Source: Lachnospiraceae bacterium (GTDB lineage: Bacteria; Bacillota; Clostridia; Lachnospirales; Lachnospiraceae). From it: 6,272 nucleotides of DNA. The notes beneath the pieces are model-generated. The model worked only from the letters and a program-made list of their open reading frames with translations. It was not told the DNA's origin and did no database searches. The stretch is from assembly GCA_017463035.1 (NCBI GenBank), contig JAFTPY010000182.1:1-6272 (forward strand), written 5' to 3'. Below, piece by piece: positions 1 to 6,272 of the stretch (position 1 is its first letter; every line of letters begins with the position of its first letter). The position numbers and the translations under genes were made by a program.

Positions 1-1
1 A

Positions 2-856
2 GAGCCGGAGGTACACCCGCAGCAGTTCGGACATCTGCATTTTTATTTGGGAAACGGTGCCCAGACGGCCATGCTGTATCCGTACTACTATGTGAAGATG
101 TTATATGAGGGATTACAGGAAGAGGGAGAGACGGAGATTATTTCCTTGACCCGTGCGGCGTATCCGGGCAGTCAGAAGTACGGAGCGGCGGTTTGGAACG
201 GGGATATTATGTCGGATTGGAAGGCTTTAAGACAGAGTGTAACCAGCGGTCTTTCCATGGGGATGTGCGGCATTTCCTGGTGGAACAGTGATATCGGCGG
301 CTTTTTATCGGGAGATACGGAAAGCGAGGACTTCAGGGAGCTGATTGTGCGGTGGTTTCAGTTCGGATTGTTTTCTCCGATTATGCGTCTCCACGGAGCC
401 AGAAATCGGACGCCGAATCAGCCGGAGCCGAACCCGGGCATAATCGAACGGAGTGGCGGTCCGAACGAAATCTGGATGTTCGGAGAGCGGAATTATGAGA
501 TTATCAAAAGTCTCATCGAGACAAGAGAAAAGCTGAGACCGTATATTATGAAGTACATGGATATTGCAAGTAAGACCGGTTCTCCGATGATGCGTCCGAT
601 GTTTTTTGACTTTTATACAGATGAAGTATGTTATACGTTGGAGGACCAGTACATGTTCGGTGAGGAGATTTTATTTGCGCCGATATTGGAGCGGGGCCAG
701 ACCGAACGGGAGGTATATTTGCCGGAAGGACATTGGGTATCTGTGATTGATAAGAAGGTATACGAAGGAAAACAAAAGGTAAGGATAAAGGCAGAAATCA
801 ATCAATATATAGCCTTTGTAAAAGAAGGTAGTGAGGTGCTGGACGTATTTTTGTAA
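2..856 (+). CDS. Glycoside hydrolase family 31 enzyme, C-terminal part (alpha-xylosidase/alpha-glucosidase type), 5' truncated by window edge
   Basis: GH31 enzymes are retaining exo-glycosidases that release alpha-linked glucose or xylose from non-reducing ends. The frame is open from base 2, giving 284 visible residues that cover the second half of the TIM barrel and the following beta domains. The first residues, EPE, match the segment just after the family's nucleophile Asp, so that residue probably lies a few codons outside the window. Visible motifs: TRAAYPGSQKYG followed by WNGD (residues 65-68), where Asp68 fits the acid/base; SWWNSDIGGF (about 92-101); RLHG (129-132), a substrate-site His motif; LRPYI (178-182); QYMFGEEILFAPI (216-228) and YLPEGHW (239-245) in the proximal beta-sandwich. 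The TTG at 47 is internal, because family-like sequence continues upstream of it. No export signal can be judged. The TRxAxxGxQ and WxGDI pattern leans towards alpha-xylosidase, but substrate is not settled. The family call is firm. Confidence 0.93.
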   Translation, partial: EPEVHPQQFGHLHFYLGNGAQTAMLYPYYYVKMLYEGLQEEGETEIISLTRAAYPGSQKYGAAVWNGDIMSDWKALRQSVTSGLSMGMCGISWWNSDIGGFLSGDTESEDFRELIVRWFQFGLFSPIMRLHGARNRTPNQPEPNPGIIERSGGPNEIWMFGERNYEIIKSLIETREKLRPYIMKYMDIASKTGSPMMRPMFFDFYTDEVCYTLEDQYMFGEEILFAPILERGQTEREVYLPEGHWVSVIDKKVYEGKQKVRIKAEINQYIAFVKEGSEVLDVFL

Positions 857-873
857 ATATGCAAATATTTTGC
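855..873. repeat. Weak AT-rich dyad overlapping the GH31 stop codon
   Basis: AAATAT (855-860) and ATATTT (865-870) form a 6-bp inverted repeat around a GCAA tetraloop. An overlapping alternative pairs GCAAA (861-865) with TTTGC (869-873). The stem is all A/T in the first form and is followed by TTGCTTTTTC rather than a clean T run. It could be a weak terminator for the GH31 gene, but it is poor for that role. No better terminator lies between the GH31 gene and the kinase, so some read-through is possible. Confidence 0.2.
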
Positions 874-901
874 TTGCTTTTTCGCGGAGATGTGGTAAAA
901 T
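874..901 (+). promoter_or_regulatory. Predicted sigma-A promoter of the histidine kinase gene
   Basis: A -35 element TTGCTT (874-879) lies 16 bp before a -10 element TAAAAT (896-901). The -10 is preceded by TG at 893-894 with one base between, an extended -10 (TGGTAAAAT). Transcription would begin near 907-909, giving a leader of about 43 bases before the ATG at 952. The kinase can therefore be transcribed independently of the GH31 gene upstream. The call rests on consensus matches only. Confidence 0.6.
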
Positions 902-913
902 AAAAAGGTATTT

Positions 914-935
914 TTTGTAAAATTCATTCTACAAA
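914..935. repeat. Inverted repeat in the kinase leader, possible operator or small hairpin
   Basis: TTTGTA (914-919) and TACAAA (930-935) are perfect 6-bp inverted arms separated by 10 bases. The element lies just downstream of the predicted start of transcription and upstream of the ribosome binding site. It could bind a dimeric regulator or fold as a weak A/T-rich hairpin. In an A/T-rich leader such a repeat can also arise by chance. Confidence 0.25.
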
Positions 936-941
936 TGCTCC

Positions 942-947
942 GGGAGG
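942..947 (+). promoter_or_regulatory. Ribosome binding site of the kinase gene
   Basis: GGGAGG lies 4 bases upstream of the ATG at 952, a strong match to the anti-Shine-Dalgarno sequence with slightly short spacing. It fixes the kinase start at 952: the next codons lead directly into a Lys-rich cytoplasmic segment and the first membrane helix. Confidence 0.8.
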
Positions 948-951
948 AACT

Positions 952-3162
952 ATGGAAAAAGCAAAAGGAAAAAAGTCGGTATTAGGTCGTTTCAAAAAAG
1001 TAGCAGTTGTGGTATATGTAGCTCTTCTGCTTGTGTTTTGTTGCGCGGGATACGGACTTTATTCTTTTTTTTGCGGGAATATTCGCGAGGAGCGTGGAAA
1101 GCATGTAGCAGAGCTTACGGTGACTTTGGCGGAGCTGGCGGAATTGTATGCCTCCTCCAGACGAGAGATGATTCAGCTGACCGGTTCCTATATCGACGGA
1201 AGTGTATTTGAAAATGCGGAGGAATTGATTGCCGTTTTAGCGGAGCAGAATCATTTCTTTGCTATGGAAGAAAGTGAAGCTTATGCGGTAAGTGAGGATG
1301 GAACTTATTATAAATCGGACGGTACTACCGGTGTATGGGAAAATAAAGAGTATTTGATTGAAAACATTGCCGAAGAACGTTTATGGATTCGTTTTGTTCC
1401 GGGAGAAGAGAAAAAACACTTGTTTTGTTGGATTAAGTTGGAGAATCCGATTTATGTAAAAGAAGAAAACAGGAAGTTTGAGTATTACACGGTAATTATT
1501 GAAACCTCTCATCTTGAGTATGCGTTGGTTTCCAATTCCTATGCGGAAAAGAGCAGTGTCTATATTCTCGGAAATGACGGTACTCGTTTGTATCGACAGA
1601 GTAAGATATTTGACATCCCGCTGGAAGCGGATTATTTGCAGGAACTGGAGCGGAATGTTGAACTCATCAGCGGTGATTGGGAAAAGCTAAAAAAGGTGGT
1701 TTCCAGTGATAAGGGAATCTACTGCATGGAGATTTCTTATCAGGGAATCGATTATTATCTGGCGACCTGTCCGGTGGCCAATATACCGAACTGGAATTTG
1801 ATGGTGGTAGTCGACAGTGATGTAGTGGTGGGCTCGGAGTCCGACCTGGATGATTATGCCAATATGATGATATGGGTAATAATTCTGATTTTGGTTGGAT
1901 TTATATCCGTAACCGTAATTTTATTTGTATATTTAAAGAGTAGAGAAGGACTTTCCAAGCAACAGAAGGAAAGTGCTCGTTTGTTGGAGCTGGCGGCAAA
2001 GGAAGCCAACCGTGCCAACCGTGCAAAAACGGAGTTGATGGCACACATTTCCCATGACATCCGTACTCCGATCGGCGGTGTTATGGGCATGACCAATATT
2101 GCCCGCAGAAGCATCGACGATAAGGAAAAGGTAGAAGATTGTCTGGATAAAATCGACGAATCCTCAGCGTATTTGCTTTCTTTGGTGAATAAGGTATTAG
2201 ACCTTTCAAAAATCGAAAGCGGTGAATTTAAACTGGTAGAAGAACCCTTTTCCATTGTTGACCTTTTAAAAGAGTGCGTGGAAATGATGGAGGGGCAGAT
2301 AAAAGAAAATAAGATTTGGTTTTATAAGAAATTTCCGCCTTTTGCACATCCGGCTGTGCTGGGAGACCGTCTGCATGTACAGCAGATTTTAATGAATATT
2401 CTGGGTAATGCCATGAAATATACTCCGGCGGGGGGACAGGTTTCCTTCCTTGTAACAGAGCAATTGAGGGAAGACGGTAAAGTTGAGTTTTGCTTTAATA
2501 TACAGGATACCGGTATCGGTATGGATGCGGAATTTTTAAAGCGTATTTACCAGCCGTATGCGAAGGCGGATGAAGATGTCGGAAAACGTTACCATGGGAC
2601 CGGTTTGGGCATGACTATCGCAAAACAGTATATTGATGCCATGGGGGGAACCATAGAGGTAGAAAGCGAGCCGGGAAAGGGAAGTCGATTTGAGGTGCGG
2701 ATTCCGTTTGTTATAGCGGAGACGCTTCCGAAAAAGGAAGAGACAGGAGTTACCGTTACCAAGGCGTTTGACGGGATGAAAATTCTTGCGGTGGAAGATG
2801 TGCCGATTAACTTAAAGATTACGGTGTTCTTGCTGGAAAATATGGGATTTACCGTAGATACGGCATTAAACGGAATCGAAGCGGTAGAAGCATTCAAAAA
2901 ATCTAGGGTCGGAGAATATGCGGCAATTTTGATGGATGTAATGATGCCGGAAATGGATGGTCTGGAGGCAACGGAGGTGATTCGTAAGCTGGACAGAAAA
3001 GATGCGGCAACTATCCCGATTGTGGCGGCAACCGCCAGTGCTTTTGAGGATGACCGGATTGCTATATTCAATGCGGGAATGAATGGGTACTTGTTAAAGC
3101 CTCTGAATGATGAATCGGTATATGTAGAGATGAAAAAGCAGTTGTTCCCGGAAGAGGAATAG
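952..3162 (+). CDS. Membrane-bound hybrid sensor histidine kinase with C-terminal receiver domain
   Basis: A complete 736-residue signalling protein of the inner (single) membrane. Order: short Lys-rich cytoplasmic N-terminus; membrane helix about 17-40; extracytoplasmic sensor about 41-303, resembling a double Cache fold (SSVYILGNDGTRLYR, later IPNWNLMVVVDSD); membrane helix about 305-328; charged, probably coiled-coil linker about 329-362; HisKA with SHDIRTP, phospho-acceptor His368; HATPase with N-box NILGNAMKY (Asn486), G1 DTGIGM (519-524) and G2 GTGLGM (549-554); receiver about 609-730 with acidic pair Glu615/Asp616, phospho-acceptor Asp662 (MDVMMPEMDG), Thr694 and Lys716. All catalytic residues are present, so it should be active. 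There is no Hpt or DNA-binding domain, so the signal must pass to a partner not seen here, or the receiver acts as an internal switch or phosphate sink. It has its own promoter and ribosome binding site. Ligand is unknown; the flanking glycosidase genes suggest, but do not show, a role in carbohydrate sensing. Confidence 0.95.
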   Translation: MEKAKGKKSVLGRFKKVAVVVYVALLLVFCCAGYGLYSFFCGNIREERGKHVAELTVTLAELAELYASSRREMIQLTGSYIDGSVFENAEELIAVLAEQNHFFAMEESEAYAVSEDGTYYKSDGTTGVWENKEYLIENIAEERLWIRFVPGEEKKHLFCWIKLENPIYVKEENRKFEYYTVIIETSHLEYALVSNSYAEKSSVYILGNDGTRLYRQSKIFDIPLEADYLQELERNVELISGDWEKLKKVVSSDKGIYCMEISYQGIDYYLATCPVANIPNWNLMVVVDSDVVVGSESDLDDYANMMIWVIILILVGFISVTVILFVYLKSREGLSKQQKESARLLELAAKEANRANRAKTELMAHISHDIRTPIGGVMGMTNIARRSIDDKEKVEDCLDKIDESSAYLLSLVNKVLDLSKIESGEFKLVEEPFSIVDLLKECVEMMEGQIKENKIWFYKKFPPFAHPAVLGDRLHVQQILMNILGNAMKYTPAGGQVSFLVTEQLREDGKVEFCFNIQDTGIGMDAEFLKRIYQPYAKADEDVGKRYHGTGLGMTIAKQYIDAMGGTIEVESEPGKGSRFEVRIPFVIAETLPKKEETGVTVTKAFDGMKILAVEDVPINLKITVFLLENMGFTVDTALNGIEAVEAFKKSRVGEYAAILMDVMMPEMDGLEATEVIRKLDRKDAATIPIVAATASAFEDDRIAIFNAGMNGYLLKPLNDESVYVEMKKQLFPEEE

Positions 3163-3195
3163 CGGAAAATACGGAACAGAACGTGTTTACTTTAT

Positions 3196-3231
3196 AGAAA
3201 GGGCATGCAAGGTTTGTTGCATGCCCTTTCT
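3196..3231. terminator. Perfect 15-bp hairpin between convergent genes, probable bidirectional terminator
   Basis: AGAAAGGGCATGCAA (3196-3210) and TTGCATGCCCTTTCT (3217-3231) pair perfectly around a 6-base loop GGTTTG. The GC-rich core is flanked by an A-rich arm and a T-rich arm, so on either strand the stem begins with As and ends in TTTCT. The hairpin starts 33 bases after the kinase stop and lies 38 bases beyond the stop of the minus-strand glycosidase gene, the right place to end both transcripts. The T run is short and lies within the stem, which lowers certainty about intrinsic strength. Confidence 0.72.
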
Positions 3232-3239
3232 GCGTGTCG

Positions 3240-3261
3240 GCAGGTATAAAGTGTGACCTGC
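3240..3261. repeat. Small inverted repeat downstream of the minus-strand gene
   Basis: GCAGGT (3240-3245) and ACCTGC (3256-3261) are perfect 6-bp inverted arms with a 10-base spacer. The repeat sits between the stop codon of the minus-strand glycosidase and the larger hairpin. It has no T run on either side. It may be a minor transcript-end stem that acts with the larger hairpin, or chance. Confidence 0.25.
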
Positions 3262-3269
3262 GGTACGTT

Positions 3270-6200
3270 CTACTGTAGCTTCTTTAAAATACTTACCTTA
3301 TCGTAGATTCCGCCGGATGCATGTTCCTTTCCTGCTTTAAAGGTAACGATGACTTGTTCTTTGTCCTTTATCAATTCCGCAGGAAGTTCACAAAGTACGG
3401 AATAGAATGGGTCTTTTTCTTTGCTTTCAATTGTGATATCCTGTAGCTTCTTTCCGTTTACCAGAATCGAGAAGGTCTTTCCGGCATCGCCGCTGTAACA
3501 GGTAAAGCTCAAGTAGTTTGCGGTACTGTCGTCTACCGCAAGGGTGTAGCGGAAGTATCCGCCCGGTGCCGCGTCTCGGTAATTGTGACCGTCAATTGCG
3601 CCGGTAGAGGATTTGTCTGCCACCATATCGTGAGAAAACTCGTACTGGTCATTTGCCACCGGAAGGCTGTCTATGGCCAGATACAGCTCGCCTTCACCGA
3701 ATTTTTCCGCGGAGGTATAGTCACGGAAGCGGAAATAGATACCGTAGCGGCTTGTATATTGCAAATAATGCGGAGAGAATACAAGGTCGCAGTCCGTATT
3801 GTGTAAGGTAAAGTGCAAGGTGCCTTCCTCGCGTACCAGATTTTCTTCCAGGTTGGAAAGCCAGTCTTCTACAGTGCCGTCATTGACGGTAACGGTGTCA
3901 TTGATGGCAAATTCCAGTGTAGGAATGGTTACATTAACACCGGTGGTACCGGTCTTCATATTTCGCTTGCCTAAATCCGCACTGAGAACAAGCGGCCCGT
4001 ACTTAAAGGCGATGGCGTGCCGGTTGTCCGGTAAGGTGTAAGCGGTGAGCTTGGCCGGAAGGGTATAGTTGATACAATCGCCGTCGCTCCAGTCACGGGA
4101 AAGACGAAGGAAGCCGTTGGTTACGGTAAAGTCGTTGTATTCCGTGCCGTTAATGACTACCGTCGGCGTGCCGTCACACCAGTCCGGAACACGAAGCACC
4201 AGATCTGTCGTTACCGGCTCTTTGGAATCGGTTGCCACGGTAATGGTAACGGTGTCATTGTTTGGGACGTCGGATGTCTGGGTGAGCACAAGGTTTTTCT
4301 CTTCCCAGGAAAGAACGGAAGAGGTATAGCGGGTAATGTATACACTGTTTTCGTCCTTGTAGTAAATACTGTCTCCCAGCTTTGAAAAGTTCTCCATACC
4401 GGAGCCGGTACAGCACCAGAAATGGTTGGTCGGGGAACCGTATACCTTAAAATAGCCCGTTGCCATCGGCTGGAAGTAGGTTGTCATGCCGGTCTCCGGG
4501 TTCTGAGAGGAGAGGATGGCATTAATGTAGGTATTCTCGTAATAATCGGAATATTTGCGTTTGCCGGTAATCTTAAATAATTCCCGGGACAGCTTTAACA
4601 TATTGTAGGTATTACAGGTTTCGCAGTTACAGTTGGTGCGTTCTCCGTCTAAGATATTCGGAGCACCAAAGTGCTCCCATTCGCTGTTGCCGCCGGTGAT
4701 GTAGGAGTGGTTGTTAACCACCATATCCCAGAAGTTTTCCGCAACCTGCAAATAGTAAGCTTCGGACTCCCCAAGAACGATATAGCGGTTTAAGGCACCG
4801 ATAATCTTCGGAATGGTGGTGTTGGCGTGTCTGCCGTTTAAGATATCCCTTCCCTGATACAGCGGGTCAAACAGACTGAGCTCGTCAAAGCTGTGGGCAG
4901 CCGAAAGGTGATTTTCCGACTTCGTGAAGCTGTAAAGCTGATACAGACAGTCGTTCATACCGCCGTACTCTACGTTCAGAACCTTACGCTGGGTAGCGGT
5001 ACTCCAGGTGGAAGTACGGGAGTAGACCCAGTCGCCGAGACGGGAGGCAACGGTAAGTGCCTGCTCGTTTCCGGCAAATTCGTATGCATCCAAAAGTCCC
5101 GCCATGATTTTATGCATGGTATACCACGGAACCCAGGTGCCGGAGGTGTTTCCCTGCTCGATTTGTGCGTAGTGACTTTCCGGAATGGCGGCAAGGTAGC
5201 CGGTTTCCGGGTTCTGACACTCGGCAAGCACATCGATGGTATGGTTGATGGCCTCTAACAGTTCTTTATCTCCCGAGGTGGCGTACGCATGAGAGAGGGC
5301 ACTTAAATAATGTCCGAGAGTATGTCCCTTGATCGCGGAGTTTTCCCAACCGCCGTACAGGGTTGCACTGCTTTCTATGCCTGCGATATCGCAAAAACCC
5401 CGCAACAGCTTATCCGCATCCAATGATTTTAAATAAGCGGTTTCCAGCGCAAAGGCATTGGTTTCGTAGGAATCCAAAAGTGTGATTTGGTCTAAATCAA
5501 AGTCTGACAAATCGCCGAAGGAAGGCAGGGCATCCACCGTTACGGTAAAGGTTTTCGTTCTGGTAAAGCTTTCGTAAGTAAGGGTGGCGGTAAGGGTAAC
5601 GGTTTCGTCCGCTTCTCCTGCCGCAGGACGGGTCAACTTACCGGAGGCGGAAAGCACGGCTTCGTTGGAGGAATGCCAGGTGATTTTACTTCCGGAGGTG
5701 CCGAGGGTAGGAAGTGTAAGGTCATGCTCCAAGGAAACGGTCGGCAGGTTAAGGTTGTTGTAGTCCTGACGGATGACCTCTTCCAAATCCACCTCCATGC
5801 CGTAGCCTGCGTAAAGCTCACTGATTTCGGAGGCATCCAGAACTTTGTTATACAGGAACAAGTCGTCCATTGCCAGGTTACAAAAGCCGCCGTTGTAGCC
5901 CGGAGAGTTAAAGCCAAGGTATTTCACATCGGTGTTGTTGGCGGTGATTTCCGAGGTGCCGTTGATATGAAGCACCGTCTGGGACATACCGTTCCGGTAG
6001 ATGGCAGCGGTTTTGGTATTGGAATCATAGGTAACTGCAATATGTACCCATTCGCCTTCCGGGAAGAAATCCGCGCGGTTGGCGGATACATAAAGCTCCA
6101 TCGGCTGTCCCGTGGATTCGCCCACGGAGAGCTTTAACGGGATATCCGCACTCAAACAGGAAAGATACCAGCCGGAGCCTTGGTAATTGCCGTTTGGCTT

Positions 6201-6272
6201 AAACCAGGCCAGCATATGCTCTCCCTGCAATACGGAGTCGCACTTAATCCATGCGGAAAAGGTCAGATGGGA
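3270..6272 (-). CDS. Multidomain glycosidase with PF07944 (GH146/GH127-like beta-L-arabinofuranosidase) catalytic domain; LamG and Ig-like modules; N-terminus beyond window
   Basis: Probably releases beta-L-arabinofuranose from plant cell-wall glycans or glycoproteins. The frame is open from the right edge, giving 1000 visible residues (numbered here from the edge). Order: LamG/concanavalin-like domain about 1-157 (SAWIK, WVHIAVTYDS, DDLFLYNKVL); atrophied bacterial Ig-like domain about 160-247 (ITWHSSNEAVLSASGKLTRP); alpha/alpha-barrel catalytic domain from about 255 to 650 (GGWEN, GHTLGHYLSALSHAYA, VPWYTMHKIMAGLLDAY); beta-sandwich with AFKYGPLVLSADLG; and a C-terminal domain about 866-995 resembling DUF6805 (YRDAAPGGYFRYTL, GGIYDKVSIL). 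By analogy with HypBA1, Glu551 and Cys553 (CETCNTYNM) and Cys620/Cys621 (WCCTGSGMEN) form the zinc/nucleophile site, with Cys620 the likely nucleophile and Glu533 a candidate acid/base. The CETCNTYNM and CCTGSGMEN forms look more like GH146 than HypBA1. The C-terminus has no sortase, SLH or dockerin signal. The TTG at 6228-6230 is internal, because LamG sequence continues to the edge. Confidence 0.9.
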   Translation of the reverse strand, partial: SHLTFSAWIKCDSVLQGEHMLAWFKPNGNYQGSGWYLSCLSADIPLKLSVGESTGQPMELYVSANRADFFPEGEWVHIAVTYDSNTKTAAIYRNGMSQTVLHINGTSEITANNTDVKYLGFNSPGYNGGFCNLAMDDLFLYNKVLDASEISELYAGYGMEVDLEEVIRQDYNNLNLPTVSLEHDLTLPTLGTSGSKITWHSSNEAVLSASGKLTRPAAGEADETVTLTATLTYESFTRTKTFTVTVDALPSFGDLSDFDLDQITLLDSYETNAFALETAYLKSLDADKLLRGFCDIAGIESSATLYGGWENSAIKGHTLGHYLSALSHAYATSGDKELLEAINHTIDVLAECQNPETGYLAAIPESHYAQIEQGNTSGTWVPWYTMHKIMAGLLDAYEFAGNEQALTVASRLGDWVYSRTSTWSTATQRKVLNVEYGGMNDCLYQLYSFTKSENHLSAAHSFDELSLFDPLYQGRDILNGRHANTTIPKIIGALNRYIVLGESEAYYLQVAENFWDMVVNNHSYITGGNSEWEHFGAPNILDGERTNCNCETCNTYNMLKLSRELFKITGKRKYSDYYENTYINAILSSQNPETGMTTYFQPMATGYFKVYGSPTNHFWCCTGSGMENFSKLGDSIYYKDENSVYITRYTSSVLSWEEKNLVLTQTSDVPNNDTVTITVATDSKEPVTTDLVLRVPDWCDGTPTVVINGTEYNDFTVTNGFLRLSRDWSDGDCINYTLPAKLTAYTLPDNRHAIAFKYGPLVLSADLGKRNMKTGTTGVNVTIPTLEFAINDTVTVNDGTVEDWLSNLEENLVREEGTLHFTLHNTDCDLVFSPHYLQYTSRYGIYFRFRDYTSAEKFGEGELYLAIDSLPVANDQYEFSHDMVADKSSTGAIDGHNYRDAAPGGYFRYTLAVDDSTANYLSFTCYSGDAGKTFSILVNGKKLQDITIESKEKDPFYSVLCELPAELIKDKEQVIVTFKAGKEHASGGIYDKVSILKKLQ

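Noticed and set aside
47..49. TTG at 47 as the start of the GH31 gene.
   Set aside because: The same frame is open to the left edge and the upstream residues (EPEVHPQQFGHLHFY) fit the GH31 barrel, so this is an internal Leu codon of a truncated gene.
2589..3071. A 160-codon minus-strand open frame opposite the kinase ATPase and receiver domains.
   Set aside because: Its product is rich in Ser, Ile and Ala without domain motifs, as expected of an antisense shadow, and it lies wholly within a gene with intact catalytic motifs.
952..3162. The kinase as a possible phosphorelay with an Hpt domain or a DNA-binding output.
   Set aside because: The protein ends about 20 residues after the receiver's conserved Lys716, leaving no room for either domain.
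4893..5258. A 121-codon plus-strand open frame opposite the catalytic domain, with an 85-codon minus-strand frame overlapping it.
   Set aside because: Both overlap the conserved PF07944 catalytic sequence in a different frame and show no recognisable domain.
5673..6137. A 154-codon plus-strand open frame antisense to the LamG and Ig-like region.
   Set aside because: The minus-strand frame here encodes recognisable LamG and Ig-like sequence and stays open for 1000 codons. The plus-strand product resembles no family I know, and is best explained as a shadow of the opposite strand's codon use.
6228..6230. TTG on the minus strand at 6230 as the start of the large glycosidase.
   Set aside because: The frame stays open to the right edge and encodes SHLTFSAWIKCDSV, a typical LamG strand, so the true start lies outside the window.

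Overview
The window reads as a stretch of chromosome from a plant-glycan-degrading Firmicute, most likely a Lachnospiraceae-type gut or rumen Clostridia. This is inferred from moderate GC, a strong GGGAGG ribosome binding site, a TTG-type -35 with a TGnTAAAAT extended -10, and the gene content. No rRNA, tRNA, CRISPR array or mobile element was seen.

Layout: (1) bases 2-856, plus strand: the C-terminal 284 residues of a glycoside hydrolase family 31 enzyme (alpha-xylosidase/alpha-glucosidase type), cut by the left edge. (2) bases 857-951: a short intergenic region with a good promoter, a small dyad in the leader and a strong ribosome binding site. (3) bases 952-3162, plus strand: a complete 736-residue membrane-bound hybrid histidine kinase with an extracytoplasmic sensor, a kinase core and a C-terminal receiver. 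(4) bases 3163-3269: a convergent intergenic region with a perfect 15-bp hairpin that probably ends transcription from both sides. (5) bases 3270-6272, minus strand: the last 1000 residues of a large multidomain glycosidase (LamG, bacterial Ig-like, then a PF07944 catalytic domain resembling GH146/GH127 beta-L-arabinofuranosidases, then two C-terminal beta domains), cut by the right edge.

How they may work together: both enzymes fit the removal of side-chain sugars from plant cell-wall polymers, alpha-linked xylose or glucose by the GH31 and beta-L-arabinofuranose by the large enzyme. The kinase between them has its own promoter and no DNA-binding output domain. It could sense an extracellular cue linked to glycan use, but nothing in the window proves that link. 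I found no convincing evidence of an undescribed system. The most notable items are the domain stacking and Cys/Glu metal-site motifs of the large enzyme, and the lone hybrid kinase beside glycosidase genes.
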